Origin: Sneathiella marina
GTDB taxonomy: Bacteria; Pseudomonadota; Alphaproteobacteria; Sneathiellales; Sneathiellaceae
DNA: 64,000 nt
Direction of reading: 5' to 3'
Assembly (NCBI RefSeq): GCF_023746535.1
Contig: NZ_CP098747.1
Coordinates: 3,399,501-3,463,500, forward strand
In this document: positions 1 to 8,397 of the stretch, piece after piece
Layout of the letters: every line of letters starts with the position of its first letter
How positions within the stretch are numbered: the first letter of the stretch is position 1
Notes under the pieces: generated by a model
What the model saw: the letters and a program-made list of their open reading frames with translations, nothing else
What the model was told of the DNA's origin: nothing
The model's database searches: none
Position numbers and translations under genes: made by a program

Positions 1-267
1 CAATTGAAAAAATTCATCTTCAACAGGCGTTCCTCCATATTCTTCAGGGTAGCCAATGCCAAGCAGTCCAATCTCCGCCGCCTTCTTGTAAAGTTCCCGG
101 GGAAATTCTCCTGCCTCATCCCACTCATCTACATGGGGCATAATTTCTTCGTCAACAAATGACCGCAATGTTGCCCGCCAGGACTTATGATCTTCTGTGT
201 AGTATGGTCCCAAATACCGATGATCAAAATCAAACGGGTTATCACCATCATCATACTGGATCGGCAT
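1..267 (-). CDS. Acyl-CoA dehydrogenase, N-terminal part (runs off left edge)
   Basis: This reading frame is open to base 1, so only about the first 89 residues are present. It ends in the typical acyl-CoA dehydrogenase N-terminal pattern: an acidic helical region with FVDEEIMPHVDEWDEAGEF, then KKAAEIGLLGIGYPEEYGG, the same pattern as in the two full acyl-CoA dehydrogenases further right. The family oxidises acyl-CoA thioesters to 2-enoyl-CoA with FAD. Two ATGs lie close together (267 and 273). An AAAAGGA motif sits about 8 bases before the 267 start and only 3 before 273, so 267 is preferred. It is divergent from the TetR gene. The catalytic half lies outside the window, so substrate class is unknown. 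Confidence 0.85.
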   Translation of the reverse strand, partial: MPIQYDDGDNPFDFDHRYLGPYYTEDHKSWRATLRSFVDEEIMPHVDEWDEAGEFPRELYKKAAEIGLLGIGYPEEYGGTPVEDEFFQL

Positions 268-316
268 CGGCATTTTCCTTTTGTTTTTTGACCGGCGTCT
301 TCCGGATTATGCGGAT

Positions 317-328
317 CGAATGCATTCG
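317..328. promoter_or_regulatory. Perfect 12-base palindrome, candidate operator
   Basis: CGAATGCATTCG is a perfect palindrome about 50 bases upstream of the acyl-CoA dehydrogenase start and within the divergent region it shares with the TetR gene. Its half-sites (GAATG/CATTC) recur, in everted order, in the longer palindrome at 13997-14018. That makes it a plausible site for the adjacent TetR protein, but the assignment is inference. Confidence 0.3.
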
Positions 329-498
329 CAAGGATACATACTAACGCAAGCAAGGAAAAATTGCTCTTAAATAAAAAGCCTTCCGGATGGTTTTTTTATG
401 ATAAAACATATTACGGCTACTTTGAAGATCAGAAACCAGATCCCGGAAACAGCCAACTATAGCGCCATTGGGGGGCGTATTGTCATGAAAGAACTAGG

Positions 499-1119
499 AT
501 GATTGAGAGCGAACCCATCGGTAAGCAACAAGCGAAAAGCCAACGGGCCCGGCGGTCACTCTGTGAGGCGACGGTTGCTTGCCTGGTCCGAGATGGATAT
601 GCTGAAACATCCCTCAATCGGGTCGCTGCACTCGCCAACTTATCCAAGGGCGCTTTACAACATCATTTCTCCACAAAAGAAGACTTGATGGTTGCAACTG
701 CTAATTTTCTTCTCCAACGCCCCTTCGAAACACCGGAGCATGCAGGTGAGGTCCCGCATAGCGTCGCGGATTATATAAAACTCACCTGGCACAAATTAGT
801 AAACACGGAGGGGTATCGGGCATTGCTGGAAATTCTGGTCGCAGCGCGAACCGATCGCATGCTTCAAACTAGGCTTTCGGACACCTTACTCACCTGGAAT
901 GATGCGCTGAACGAACAGGCCAGAGGAAAATTCACGTCCAAATTAGGGTATGAGCAAGATGTCGAAATATTGATGACCATGACACGCAGCCTAATGCGGG
1001 GACTTGTCATTCAAGATCAATATTCTGAAGATCCTGCCCTCGCAATCCAATATATTGATCGGTGGATAGAATTAATTTCACCCCTGCTAGAACTTAAATC
1101 GACGGCAGAACGCCTTTGA
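499..1119 (+). CDS. TetR/AcrR family transcriptional regulator
   Basis: The protein has 206 residues, normal for TetR. The N-terminal helix-turn-helix covers roughly residues 15-63; the recognition region reads ANLSKGALQHHFSTKEDLM, a classic TetR signature. The C-terminal two thirds is the helical ligand and dimer domain, with no recognisable ligand family. It is divergent from an acyl-CoA dehydrogenase (start 267) and is followed 67 bases later by a dienoyl-CoA isomerase gene. The context suggests a repressor of fatty-acid or acyl-CoA breakdown genes responding to an acyl-CoA, which is inference. A GAAAGAA motif about 7 bases upstream serves as a modest ribosome site; the ATG at 484 leads straight to a stop. 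Confidence 0.9.
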   Translation: MIESEPIGKQQAKSQRARRSLCEATVACLVRDGYAETSLNRVAALANLSKGALQHHFSTKEDLMVATANFLLQRPFETPEHAGEVPHSVADYIKLTWHKLVNTEGYRALLEILVAARTDRMLQTRLSDTLLTWNDALNEQARGKFTSKLGYEQDVEILMTMTRSLMRGLVIQDQYSEDPALAIQYIDRWIELISPLLELKSTAERL

Positions 1120-1186
1120 AGTTTTAGGTGAAATAGCCTAATGATACTAGAAACAAACGGCTCATTTGTGAGAAAGGAATAACCCC

Positions 1187-2035
1187 GTGACGTATAGCTG
1201 CTTCGATGTTCAAATCGACAATAACATTGCCCATATCATTCTCAACCGCCCTGAAAAAAGAAACAGCATGATCCGGTCCTTCTGGGATGAGTTGCCGGAA
1301 ATCGTCAAAGATATAGATGACAACGCGAAAGCAAGGGTAATCGTTATTTCCTCAACCGGCCCCCACTTTACTTCCGGGCTGGATGTCAGCTCTTTTGTAA
1401 AAGCAGAGAGTGACGACCCTGAAGAACAACGGGCCGCCCGTATTCGTGCGGGGTCGGATTTCTATGCGACCGTTAAAAACATGCAAGATAGCTTTACGTC
1501 CCTTGAAGCATGTCGGGTACCGGTAATTGCGGCCATACAAGGCGGCTGTATCGGTGGTGGTGTCGACTTGATCACGGCTTGTGATATGCGATATGCGACT
1601 GAGGATGCCTTTATTACCATTTTTGAGACCAATATCGGCATGACCGCGGATGTGGGAACCTTTCCGCGCATCACCAAACTGATCGCCGACGGCGTTGCCC
1701 GGGAATTAGCCTATACGGGTCGGCGGATGCTGGCAGTCGAGGCAAAAGATGTCGGCTTGATCAATAATGTTTATGCGGACCAAGAAGAGATGATGAAAAA
1801 TGTCATGGCGGTGGCGTCGGAAATTGCCAGCAAGGCACCGCTTGCCATTACGGGCTGCAAACGCATGATGAATTATTCTCGAGATCATACAGTAGCAGAC
1901 AGCCTTGATTACATCGCTATTTGGAACGCTAGCATGCTTCAGCGGGAAGAAATATTTGAAGCCATGAAAGCAAATGCAGAGAAAAGACCGGGCGATTTTG
2001 TCGACTTACCAGCCGTCAAAAAGTCGATTGGCTAG
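1187..2035 (+). CDS. Enoyl-CoA hydratase/isomerase family, delta3,5-delta2,4-dienoyl-CoA isomerase type
   Basis: A 282-residue crotonase-fold protein. The oxyanion-hole segments are at about residues 62-67 (TSGLDV) and 119-126 (GGCIGGGV). It has acidic residues Asp127, Glu147 and Asp155, whose spacing (20 and 8) matches the three catalytic acids of rat ECH1 (Asp176, Glu196, Asp204), and the surrounding text is also ECH1-like. This points to isomerisation of 3,5-dienoyl-CoA to 2,4-dienoyl-CoA in breakdown of odd-position unsaturated fatty acids, rather than a plain hydratase. Start is GTG with AGAAAGGA eight bases upstream. It lies 67 bases after the TetR gene and may be cotranscribed with it. 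Confidence 0.85.
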   Translation: MTYSCFDVQIDNNIAHIILNRPEKRNSMIRSFWDELPEIVKDIDDNAKARVIVISSTGPHFTSGLDVSSFVKAESDDPEEQRAARIRAGSDFYATVKNMQDSFTSLEACRVPVIAAIQGGCIGGGVDLITACDMRYATEDAFITIFETNIGMTADVGTFPRITKLIADGVARELAYTGRRMLAVEAKDVGLINNVYADQEEMMKNVMAVASEIASKAPLAITGCKRMMNYSRDHTVADSLDYIAIWNASMLQREEIFEAMKANAEKRPGDFVDLPAVKKSIG

Positions 2036-2218
2036 AAAAAATTTGAGATCCTATGTACCGGTGTCGATCAAAAGCCATCCGAAAACATGGCCTGACACGC
2101 CATCTCCAATAGGTATATTAGATTGACAAAATAAACCATTATTGATAGAATTCTGCCTGTCTCAGAGCATCAAATGTAAGGGACCACTTAATTCATTTTC
2201 CTCTGGGATTTAACCACT

Positions 2219-2249
2219 TTGCTTGCCCGCACTACGCCTGGGCAAGCAA
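2219..2249 (+). other. Perfect 10-bp stem-loop ahead of a small ORF
   Basis: TTGCTTGCCC at 2219-2228 and GGGCAAGCAA at 2240-2249 form a perfect 10-bp stem with an 11-base loop. No T-run follows, so it does not look like an intrinsic terminator. It ends 8 bases before the GGAGG ribosome site of the 43-codon ORF at 2270. It could be a leader structure, a 5' stabilising hairpin or a protein-binding inverted repeat. Confidence 0.55.
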
Positions 2250-2269
2250 GGCAAACCGGAGGCACCATT

Positions 2270-2401
2270 ATGCATACCCTTCTAAATTGGATGTCCGCTT
2301 TTCTTGCCGGGCTTTGTAAAATATTTATTGTCACACCCGAAACACTCCGGCAGGGTCGCCGGGGGAATTTGCCACCACCGACTGGTGGAATTGCCTCTTA
2401 A
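2270..2401 (+). CDS. Small ORF, 43 residues, hypothetical
   Basis: The ATG at 2270 is preceded by a strong GGAGG (2258-2262) with 7-base spacing. The product has a hydrophobic N-terminal helix (about residues 4-21, LLNWMSAFLAGLCKIFIV) and a polar, glycine- and proline-containing tail ending PPPTGGIAS. It could be a small membrane-associated protein. I do not recognise a family. It stands alone between the dienoyl-CoA isomerase and the tRNA-Arg gene, behind a perfect stem-loop. Support rests on the ribosome site and composition only. Confidence 0.45.
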   Translation: MHTLLNWMSAFLAGLCKIFIVTPETLRQGRRGNLPPPTGGIAS

Positions 2402-2488
2402 TTGAAGCTAAATTCAGCACCTGTAATAATTTCCGGCCAAGGGCATACAGTGCGATCTTCGAACGTTATTTCAGGTAAAATGAAAAGA

Positions 2489-2565
2489 TGGTGCGCCCGG
2501 CAGGACTCGAACCTGCTACCTCAAGATTAGGAATCTTACGCTCTATCCTGATGAGCTACGGGCGC
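2489..2565 (-). tRNA. tRNA-Arg (anticodon CCT)
   Basis: The minus strand folds as a full cloverleaf. Acceptor GCGCCCG pairs with CGGGCGC. The D-stem is GCTC/GAGC. The anticodon stem TAAGA/TCTTG has one G-U pair and encloses loop TTCCTAA, giving anticodon CCT, which reads AGG. The T-arm is GCAGG-TTCGAGT-CCTGC. The discriminator base is A, and CCA is encoded at 2489-2491. Confidence 0.96.
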
Positions 2566-2744
2566 AACGGGATCTATATATCAGATCGCCTATTTATCGA
2601 AAATGGGAAAATTCAAAAGGCTGTGAGATATTTTACTGTGTATTTCCTGATTGCTGGATCAACAGCTACTGCACCCCCATCAAAGATACTAAACCAAACG
2701 GACGCGATAACAATTCCATTGCCCGAGCGTGAGGCTTGAGGAGT

Positions 2745-2779
2745 AAAAAAGCCGCCTGAAGAATTCATCGGCGGCTTTT
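2745..2779 (-). terminator. Intrinsic terminator after the DUF3012 lipoprotein gene
   Basis: On the minus strand GCCGCC (2775-2770) pairs with GGCGGC (2756-2751), extended by flanking A/T pairs, and is followed by six T residues (2750-2745). It starts 5 bases after the stop at 2785. The flanks are A/T-rich on both sides, so it may also work on the plus strand. Confidence 0.85.
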
Positions 2780-2784
2780 CTTAA

Positions 2785-2964
2785 TCAGTCTGACGCGAGA
2801 ACACAGTTCTTCGCAAAATCTGCCGCTTCATTCGCGGACCAATCAGCCTTAGCTTTTTCCTTCATTGCCAAGCACCAATCCTTACTTCCAACTTCAGGAT
2901 CACAGGCGGTTAGCCCGAACAATAAGAATGATGACGCAAGACACAATGTAATAACTTTAATCAT
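2785..2964 (-). CDS. Small lipoprotein, DUF3012 family
   Basis: A 59-residue lipoprotein. The signal peptide ends in lipobox LTAC with the lipidated Cys near residue 20, then CDPEVGSKDWCLAMKEKAK and NEAADFAKNCV, the standard DUF3012 pattern with two further conserved Cys. It should sit in the envelope; its function is unknown. The start at 2964 is chosen because GGAGA lies about 6 bases upstream and the signal peptide begins there. A longer reading to 3006 would add 14 unlikely residues. It is downstream of the OmpA-like gene, but a strong terminator lies between the two, just upstream of this ribosome site. Confidence 0.85.
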   Translation of the reverse strand: MIKVITLCLASSFLLFGLTACDPEVGSKDWCLAMKEKAKADWSANEAADFAKNCVLASD

Positions 2965-2983
2965 GAGATTTCTCCAAGAATTG

Positions 2984-3018
2984 AAAAAGGGACGGCGTAA
3001 AACCAATTACACCGTCCC
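2984..3018 (-). terminator. Intrinsic terminator after the OmpA-like gene
   Basis: On the minus strand GGGACGG (3018-3012) pairs with CCGTCCC (2995-2989); the stem continues through GTAA/TTAC after one mismatch and is followed by TTTTT (2988-2984). It begins about 20 bases after the OmpA-like stop and ends only 19 bases before the DUF3012 start, so the DUF3012 gene is transcribed either by read-through or from a promoter close to this hairpin. Confidence 0.85.
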
Positions 3019-3037
3019 TCTTACTAGTTAGACAAAG

Positions 3038-3913
3038 TTACTTACTTTCTACAGTAACAACCACACGACGGTTGGCCGCATTAGGCGTTCCGTCAGGAGT
3101 GTCAACTTTCAAATCCTTTTTACCATAGCTGCGCATGATGATACGTTTTGCTTCGATGCCCATATCCATACCCATGAAGGCTACAGCTTCAGCACGACGC
3201 TCGCCAAGTTTGTCATTATATTCAACGGAACCAACTGTATCCGTGTAACCCGCAATCGTAATTTTCGGGTTCTTGAATTCTTTGACATAAGCTGCAGCGG
3301 CTTCGATTTCCTCAGCAGAACCTGGCAATGGAGTTGCAGAGTCAAAGTTGAAGTTTACTTCAAATGACTTGGCATCTTTCATCATCGGCTTCGCGACAAC
3401 AACAACTTTTTCTTCAACAACAACGGCGACTGGCGCCATCATTTTGTCGATTACTTCCATGGAGCTGACGAAGCGGTCACGGCAAGCTGCAATATCTTTG
3501 GGCTGCCTATTTTCTTCCTGTTCCTGCACCCAGCAATCAAATGCTGTTTGCGCGCTGGCGACTTCATTTGGAAGTTTGTCCTGCACGCCTGTGGCTTTAA
3601 CAGCCATCAAACGTTCGCGCGCGCCTTTTAACACTGGCTCACGATCCTTGGGAAGATGCCATTCTTCTGGATGATAAGGATCAACATTTTCACCTCTGGC
3701 CGCAGCCATGGCTTTTTCAGCGAAACGGTCACTGTCAATATAGTCGCCTTCATTATATTCAGCTTTCGCAAGCTCCATATAACCACCATAAAGTGCTTGT
3801 TGGAAAGGCGAACCACCCGGGGTTACCATTTCCGCCTGTTGTAATTTGCCACCACAAGCGGCCAGCACCAATGAGGCTGCCCCAAGAATTGCAAACTTAA
3901 GCGTATTTCTCAT
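3038..3913 (-). CDS. OmpA-family lipoprotein
   Basis: A 291-residue envelope protein. The signal peptide ends in lipobox LAAC with Cys20. Residues about 35-170 form a helical region rich in Ala/Glu, like the alphaproteobacterial TPR-like spacer. Residues about 185-290 are an OmpA peptidoglycan-binding domain: FNFDSATPLPGSAEEI, GYTDTVGS, then NDKLGERRAEAV, the last carrying the Arg that with the conserved Asp binds diaminopimelate. It probably ties the outer membrane to peptidoglycan. Ribosome site GAGGGG lies 7 bases before the ATG. The 274-base upstream gap is AT-rich and should hold its promoter; I could not fix one. Confidence 0.9.
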   Translation of the reverse strand: MRNTLKFAILGAASLVLAACGGKLQQAEMVTPGGSPFQQALYGGYMELAKAEYNEGDYIDSDRFAEKAMAAARGENVDPYHPEEWHLPKDREPVLKGARERLMAVKATGVQDKLPNEVASAQTAFDCWVQEQEENRQPKDIAACRDRFVSSMEVIDKMMAPVAVVVEEKVVVVAKPMMKDAKSFEVNFNFDSATPLPGSAEEIEAAAAYVKEFKNPKITIAGYTDTVGSVEYNDKLGERRAEAVAFMGMDMGIEAKRIIMRSYGKKDLKVDTPDGTPNAANRRVVVTVESK

Positions 3914-4187
3914 TTTAATCCCCTCAACCTCTAACCAAGGTTAATCTTTTAGAAAGAAACGTAACTAAACCAATACTAATACGTAAAACACCTATAAACA
4001 ATAACAATTGCAGGCCGCCGTTATCCAAGCATGATGGCCGCAAAAAAAGCATTGCTCGCAATAGTAAGACATAAGAAAGTTTTTATTTAAGTCAACTAAT
4101 TTACGCGCGATCACTAATAATTAAATATAGTCAGAAAAGATGGTCGAAATTTGGCCAAACAAAATTAAATATTCAATGACTAGAGTT

Positions 4188-5435
4188 TTAAACCAATACC
4201 GGTGGTTTTAAATCTATTCTCCTTACAATCAATCCGGCAACAACTATCATTGCTGCAGAACCGGTCAAGCAAAGTGATAAACCTCCAATTTGATAGAAAA
4301 GACCAGAAAATAGAGTTCCTGCCAGGCGACCGGCAGCATTCGCCATGTAGTAAAACCCTACGTCAAGGGTGATATTCTCTTCTTCTGTCAAAGCCAGTAT
4401 CAAGTATGAATGTAAGGATGAATTGACCGCAAAAAGTGCCCCAAAAACTAGCAATCCAGAAACAAGGAGAAAAGTTGCCAGGTCGACACTCTCCACTGAC
4501 GAGTCAACTGGTACAAAATAATAAACGAGTGCTGCGATCAAAAGAGGTGTTGCAGCCAGGCCATAGGCCCAGTGGCTTGCCGCAGCAACTTCGTCTGACA
4601 ATCCATCCTGAGATTTCTTGATTATTCGGGGAGCAATAACCTGAACAAAGCCATAGGCAATAACCCAAATTGCCATAAAGCTTCCGATTTCAGCATAGCT
4701 CCAATCAAGTATATCGCGAAAATAAAGGGGAACTGCGACAACAAACCATACGTCCCTCCCCCCAAAAAGGAAAAACCTTGCGCCAGAAATCAGATTTATA
4801 TTCTTACTCTTTGAAAGAATTTTTCGAAATGCTGGCTTAATAGTTATGTCACCAAGCGGCATACGCAGCAAAGCCATTGTGACACCTAGAATGAAGAGCA
4901 GACTTACCGCCATTGCAATCAAGGCAAACTGAAAACCCATTGCCATTAACAGAAAACCACCGAGAAAAAAGCCGATACCCTTGAGCGTATTTTTCGAGCC
5001 TGTTAGCAGAGCAACCAATTTGAACAACGTCGATGTAGAATTGTCAGAAACAAGCAATTTGACAGCGGACTTGGAGCTCATTTTTGCAAGATCCTTGGCA
5101 ATCCCCGACAGCCCCTGGCAAACAAATACATAAAAGACCGAAAACTCCCGTGACCAGCTTGCATCGACAAAGGACAGCATAAAAAGAGCGACTATCTGCA
5201 TAGCCAGCCCAGCATGCAAGGTGATACGTAGACCAAACCTCGCGGCAATCCAGCCACCAATCAAATTTGTCAAAACACCAGAAACTTCATAAAAAACAAA
5301 TAAGAAGGCAATTTCCAATGGACTGTAGCCCAGTGCATGAAAATGCAGCAGGACAAGCATTCTGAGGGCCCCATCAGTCAGTGTAAGACCCCAATACGCA
5401 CCAGTAACAATTGCGTAATCCCGTATTTGCGTCAT
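4188..5435 (-). CDS. arsJ: Organoarsenical efflux MFS transporter ArsJ
   Basis: A 415-residue major facilitator protein with about twelve hydrophobic segments. The N-terminus ([20 protein letters not shown]) and the immediate partner identify it as ArsJ, described in Pseudomonas as the exporter of 1-arseno-3-phosphoglycerate. Its ATG overlaps the GAPDH stop by 4 bases (ATGA), so the two are translationally coupled. Together they remove arsenate: GAPDH forms the unstable arseno-ester and ArsJ pumps it out, where it hydrolyses. No arsR, arsC or arsB lies in the window, which is unusual for an ars locus. Confidence 0.88.
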   Translation of the reverse strand: MTQIRDYAIVTGAYWGLTLTDGALRMLVLLHFHALGYSPLEIAFLFVFYEVSGVLTNLIGGWIAARFGLRITLHAGLAMQIVALFMLSFVDASWSREFSVFYVFVCQGLSGIAKDLAKMSSKSAVKLLVSDNSTSTLFKLVALLTGSKNTLKGIGFFLGGFLLMAMGFQFALIAMAVSLLFILGVTMALLRMPLGDITIKPAFRKILSKSKNINLISGARFFLFGGRDVWFVVAVPLYFRDILDWSYAEIGSFMAIWVIAYGFVQVIAPRIIKKSQDGLSDEVAAASHWAYGLAATPLLIAALVYYFVPVDSSVESVDLATFLLVSGLLVFGALFAVNSSLHSYLILALTEEENITLDVGFYYMANAAGRLAGTLFSGLFYQIGGLSLCLTGSAAMIVVAGLIVRRIDLKPPVLV

Positions 5436-6463
5436 TCAAGGCCCGCCGCAACTTTTGCTGCCAACTCGACCATTCGGCACACATATCCCATTTCGTTATC
5501 GTACCAGGCGATTAATTTCACCTGTGTTTCATCCACAACTAAAGTTGACAACGCGTCGACAATCGAAGACCGGGTATCATTGACAAAATCGGCCGAAACC
5601 AAGGGGCGCGTTTCATATCCAAGTATTCCAGCGAGATTGCCCTTGCTCGCCGTTTCAAACAATCCGTTGATTTCAGATACACTCGTCGGTCTTGTCATCT
5701 CCAGGACACAATCCGTTAGTGAAGCATTTAGCAAAGGCACCCGCACAGCCATTCCATTCAGTTTCCCGGCAAGTTCCGGGTAAATCATTGTTATGGCCGT
5801 CGCCGATCCGGTTGACGTTGGAATCAGTGAATTCAACGCAGACCGCGCCCGCCTGAGATCTTTGTGTGGCGCATCAACAACCACCTGAGTGTTCGTGACA
5901 TCATGAATAGTTGTGATTAAACCGTGGCGGATGCCAATGGCTTCGTGAACGACCTTAACAAGAGGTGCCAGACAATTTGTCGTGCAGGAAGCTGCCGTAA
6001 TAATCTTATGTATATCCGGATCATACAGATTGTCATTCACACCCATAACGATGTTCAAATCAGCATCCTTGACGGGAGCAGCGACAATGACTTTCTTGAC
6101 ACTTCCTGAGCAGTAAGGCTCCAAAACGACCCGCGACTTGAATTTGCCGGTGCATTCAACAACAATATCAACATTCTTCTGCGTCCATGGGACGTCTAAT
6201 GGATTTTCCCATTGAGAAAAGCTGATTTTTCTGTCGTCAACCTGAATGAAATCCGGCCCGATCAGAACTGGTATGGGAAATCGACCGTGTACACTATCAA
6301 ATTCGAGGAGGTGAGCGGCAGTTTCGGGGCCGCCCTTTACTTCATTTATATGAACCACTTCGAAGCTGCGTCCCGCTGTGGCGCTAAGCGATTCTTGCAA
6401 AGCCGCCCGCAAAAACAAACGGCCCATCCGGCCAAATCCATTGAGACCAACGCGTATTGTCAT
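5432..6463 (-). CDS. ArsJ-associated glyceraldehyde-3-phosphate dehydrogenase
   Basis: A 343-residue type I GAPDH. The Rossmann motif [10 protein letters not shown] is at residues 6-15, and the catalytic motif [11 protein letters not shown] has Cys160 as the thiol nucleophile. The C-terminus [16 protein letters not shown] is standard. Coupling to arsJ by a 4-base overlap indicates the arsenate-detoxifying paralogue that makes 1-arseno-3-phosphoglycerate from glyceraldehyde-3-phosphate, rather than the glycolytic enzyme; the latter normally sits with pgk, absent here. It is first in the operon, with its promoter in the 178-base region shared with the divergent metal exporter. Confidence 0.88.
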   Translation of the reverse strand: MTIRVGLNGFGRMGRLFLRAALQESLSATAGRSFEVVHINEVKGGPETAAHLLEFDSVHGRFPIPVLIGPDFIQVDDRKISFSQWENPLDVPWTQKNVDIVVECTGKFKSRVVLEPYCSGSVKKVIVAAPVKDADLNIVMGVNDNLYDPDIHKIITAASCTTNCLAPLVKVVHEAIGIRHGLITTIHDVTNTQVVVDAPHKDLRRARSALNSLIPTSTGSATAITMIYPELAGKLNGMAVRVPLLNASLTDCVLEMTRPTSVSEINGLFETASKGNLAGILGYETRPLVSADFVNDTRSSIVDALSTLVVDETQVKLIAWYDNEMGYVCRMVELAAKVAAGLE

Positions 6464-6523
6464 GTCTAAATTTCCAACTTCCCTGATTCTGATAAATGGA
6501 ATTCACTAATTTGCACATAACTC

Positions 6524-6558
6524 GTCATATTATAACTCCTATATGACACTTAAATGTC
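6524..6558. promoter_or_regulatory. Two adjoining inverted repeats in the divergent ars/CDF promoter region
   Basis: GTCATAT (6524-6530) is repeated inverted as ATATGAC (6541-6547) with a 10-base spacer. It overlaps a near-perfect palindrome GACACTTAAATGTC (6545-6558, one mismatched pair). Both lie between the divergent GAPDH-arsJ operon and the metal exporter and could be metalloregulator operators. No regulator gene is nearby. Confidence 0.35.
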
Positions 6559-6641
6559 GAAACCGCCTGTCAGTCTGTGCTAAACAATGTCCGGCATAAA
6601 CCCAACGACTCGGTATTAGACTTAATCGAAAAGCGAGATCC

Positions 6642-7592
6642 ATGGCGCATTCGCATTCTCACGGAGACGACAGTTCCTCCCCCCACAGCCATGATCATGA
6701 TCACGATCATGTGCCAAAAGTAACGGATGACAGCGAACGTCGCATTTTCTGGGTGATGTGTCTAACCGGCGGATTTATGATAATCCAGGCAATTGGCGGC
6801 CTGATTTCCGGGTCCTTGGCCCTTATTGCCGATAGCGGCCATATGCTATCCGACACAGCCGCGCTTGGTCTAGCCTGGTTTGCATTTCGTTTGGCGAAAA
6901 AACCCGCGGACAAAAAACGGTCGTATGGTTATCACCGATTTCAGATAATGGCTGCGTTCACCAATGGAGTGACCCTGTTCTTTATTGCCGGATGGATAAT
7001 ATTTGAAGCTATCGGACGGTTAATCACACCGGGCGAGGTTTTGGCTGGACCAATGCTGATCATTGCCAGTTGTGGATTGGCGGTTAATGTCATTGGGTTT
7101 TTTGTTCTACATCGTGGGGACAGTGATAACGTCAATATGCAGGGGGCCCTGTTACATGTAATGGGTGATTTGCTGGGCTCCATTGCCGCTATCGCCGCAG
7201 CAATTATTATCCTGTTTACCGGTTGGATGGCTGCAGATCCGTTGCTATCAGTCCTTGTTTCCGTGATCATATTGAGAAGCGCCTACACTTTGGTTCGCCG
7301 CTCAGGTCATATCCTTCTGGAAGGCACGCCAGACAATATGGATATGGGTTTAATTCGCGACAAACTCATAGCATATCTTCCTGAGATTATTGATGTACAC
7401 CATATGCATGCTTGGTCCCTAACAGCTGAAAAGCCCATAGTTACTATGCATGTTCAAATTGAACCCAAGGCAGACTTGGAAACAACCCTCAGGACAATCA
7501 GTAGTTATTTACTCTCGGAATTTGAAATTGATCACGCAACAATACAGCTTGAGCATCTCAATTGCGAGGATCTGGAAGTAACCGACGCCTGA
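6642..7592 (+). CDS. Cation diffusion facilitator (zinc/cadmium/cobalt-type) exporter
   Basis: A 316-residue CDF protein. The N-terminus is His-rich (HSHSHGDD, then HSHDHDHDH, residues 3-23), a typical metal-collecting tail. About six membrane helices follow. The intramembrane sites are seen as ADSGHMLSD (second helix) and HVMGDLLG (fifth helix), the paired His/Asp tetrahedral site of zinc exporters. The cytoplasmic C-terminal domain includes DVHHMHAWSLT. It exchanges Zn2+ or a similar ion for protons in the inner membrane. It is divergent from arsJ-GAPDH and shares a promoter region containing inverted repeats, so coordinated control by metals is possible. The ribosome site is weak. Confidence 0.92.
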   Translation: MAHSHSHGDDSSSPHSHDHDHDHVPKVTDDSERRIFWVMCLTGGFMIIQAIGGLISGSLALIADSGHMLSDTAALGLAWFAFRLAKKPADKKRSYGYHRFQIMAAFTNGVTLFFIAGWIIFEAIGRLITPGEVLAGPMLIIASCGLAVNVIGFFVLHRGDSDNVNMQGALLHVMGDLLGSIAAIAAAIIILFTGWMAADPLLSVLVSVIILRSAYTLVRRSGHILLEGTPDNMDMGLIRDKLIAYLPEIIDVHHMHAWSLTAEKPIVTMHVQIEPKADLETTLRTISSYLLSEFEIDHATIQLEHLNCEDLEVTDA

Positions 7593-7675
7593 GGCTTTTC
7601 CCTAGAAAACGCAAATTTGCGACTGTCCGAGTATTTCGAAGCTTTAGCCTTCACTTTTATGAAGAAAATAAAAAA

Positions 7676-7894
7676 CTATGATGTTGGCGGTAAGTCCATA
7701 TCAAGAATCGTCATATGAAAAGCAAATGAGACTTCTCCCTCGTCTTCATCGCGATACACGACCCCGATAAATTCATCCCCTAGCAATACTTCCGCGGTTC
7801 CATCAGCCGGCCGCCGCTCTTTGAGAATGAAATTTTCATTTCCAAACTGTTCGCGCAGGTATCTTTGGACCCGCAATGTCTCTGTTCTTGTCAT
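7676..7894 (-). CDS. DUF3126 family protein
   Basis: A 72-residue acidic protein. Residues such as VQRYLREQFGN, AEVLLGDEFIGVVYRDEDEGE and FHMTILDMDL match DUF3126, a short family found across Alphaproteobacteria with no known function. Its ATG overlaps the stop of the upstream cold-shock gene by 4 bases (7891-7894), so it is the second gene of that operon and translationally coupled. No signal peptide or membrane segment. Confidence 0.85.
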   Translation of the reverse strand: MTRTETLRVQRYLREQFGNENFILKERRPADGTAEVLLGDEFIGVVYRDEDEGEVSFAFHMTILDMDLPPTS

Positions 7895-8397
7895 ACTTTC
7901 CCGCCAGATTCAGTAACTTCAAGATTATCCGCGATTGGGCCCTTGACGCCCTGTCGCACGACGCATTTCACATGAGTATCCAAGCCAAAATCATCCATTT
8001 TTACATCGGACCGCTCCAACATATCGATATGGATAAAGACATCTTTTCCACCTTCGTCGGGTGTTACGAATCCATATTTATGTTCCGGCACATAAGTTGT
8101 CACGACACCTTCAACTTCAACATTGAAACTTGTTGCCGCTTCTCCTTCCTGATCTTCATCAGGGTCGTTAATGGCAACAACCTGCGGGCCCCGATCGCCG
8201 TCTGCCAAATCGCAATTGATTCGCATGCCTTCAGTAAATTCCTGATAAGATGTATCTTGAAGTACGGATATATGGACAAACGCATCCGGTGATCCATCGG
8301 CAGGCGAAACAAAACCGAATCCTTTTGCTTCATCAAAAAACTTAACTGTCGCCGTAATATTTTTACGAACTGGCTTGGCAGGTTTACGATCATTCAT
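7891..8397 (-). CDS. Double cold-shock-domain protein
   Basis: A 168-residue protein with two cold-shock domains. The first (about residues 13-75) carries TVKFFDEAKGFGFVSP and DAFVHISVL, the RNP1 and RNP2 single-strand nucleic-acid binding motifs. The second (about 95-160) carries KYGFVTPDEGGKDVFIHI. Such tandem proteins are common in Alphaproteobacteria and bind RNA or single-stranded DNA. The ATG at 8397 is preferred; extending to a TTG at 8460 would add 21 residues with no domain support. DUF3126 follows with a 4-base overlap. Confidence 0.9.
   Translation of the reverse strand: MNDRKPAKPVRKNITATVKFFDEAKGFGFVSPADGSPDAFVHISVLQDTSYQEFTEGMRINCDLADGDRGPQVVAINDPDEDQEGEAATSFNVEVEGVVTTYVPEHKYGFVTPDEGGKDVFIHIDMLERSDVKMDDFGLDTHVKCVVRQGVKGPIADNLEVTESGGKV

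Noticed and set aside
373-397. Hairpin with seven T residues upstream of the TetR gene
   Set aside because: Only about three strong pairs plus A-T pairs; there is no gene upstream on that strand for it to terminate.
361-462. 33-codon TTG-start frame (one residue run KKPSGWFFYDKTYYG) upstream of the TetR gene
   Set aside because: AAGGA is only 4 bases from the TTG, a weak layout; there is a weak hairpin inside; no homologue recognised. It could be revisited with ribosome data.
2489-2565. tRNA-Arg as an integration site
   Set aside because: No integrase, direct repeat of the tRNA end or shift in gene type is seen on either side.
2488-2739. 83-codon reading frame starting MVRPAGLEPATSR
   Set aside because: It is read through the tRNA-Arg gene on the opposite strand; this sequence is a well-known false translation of tRNA T-arms.
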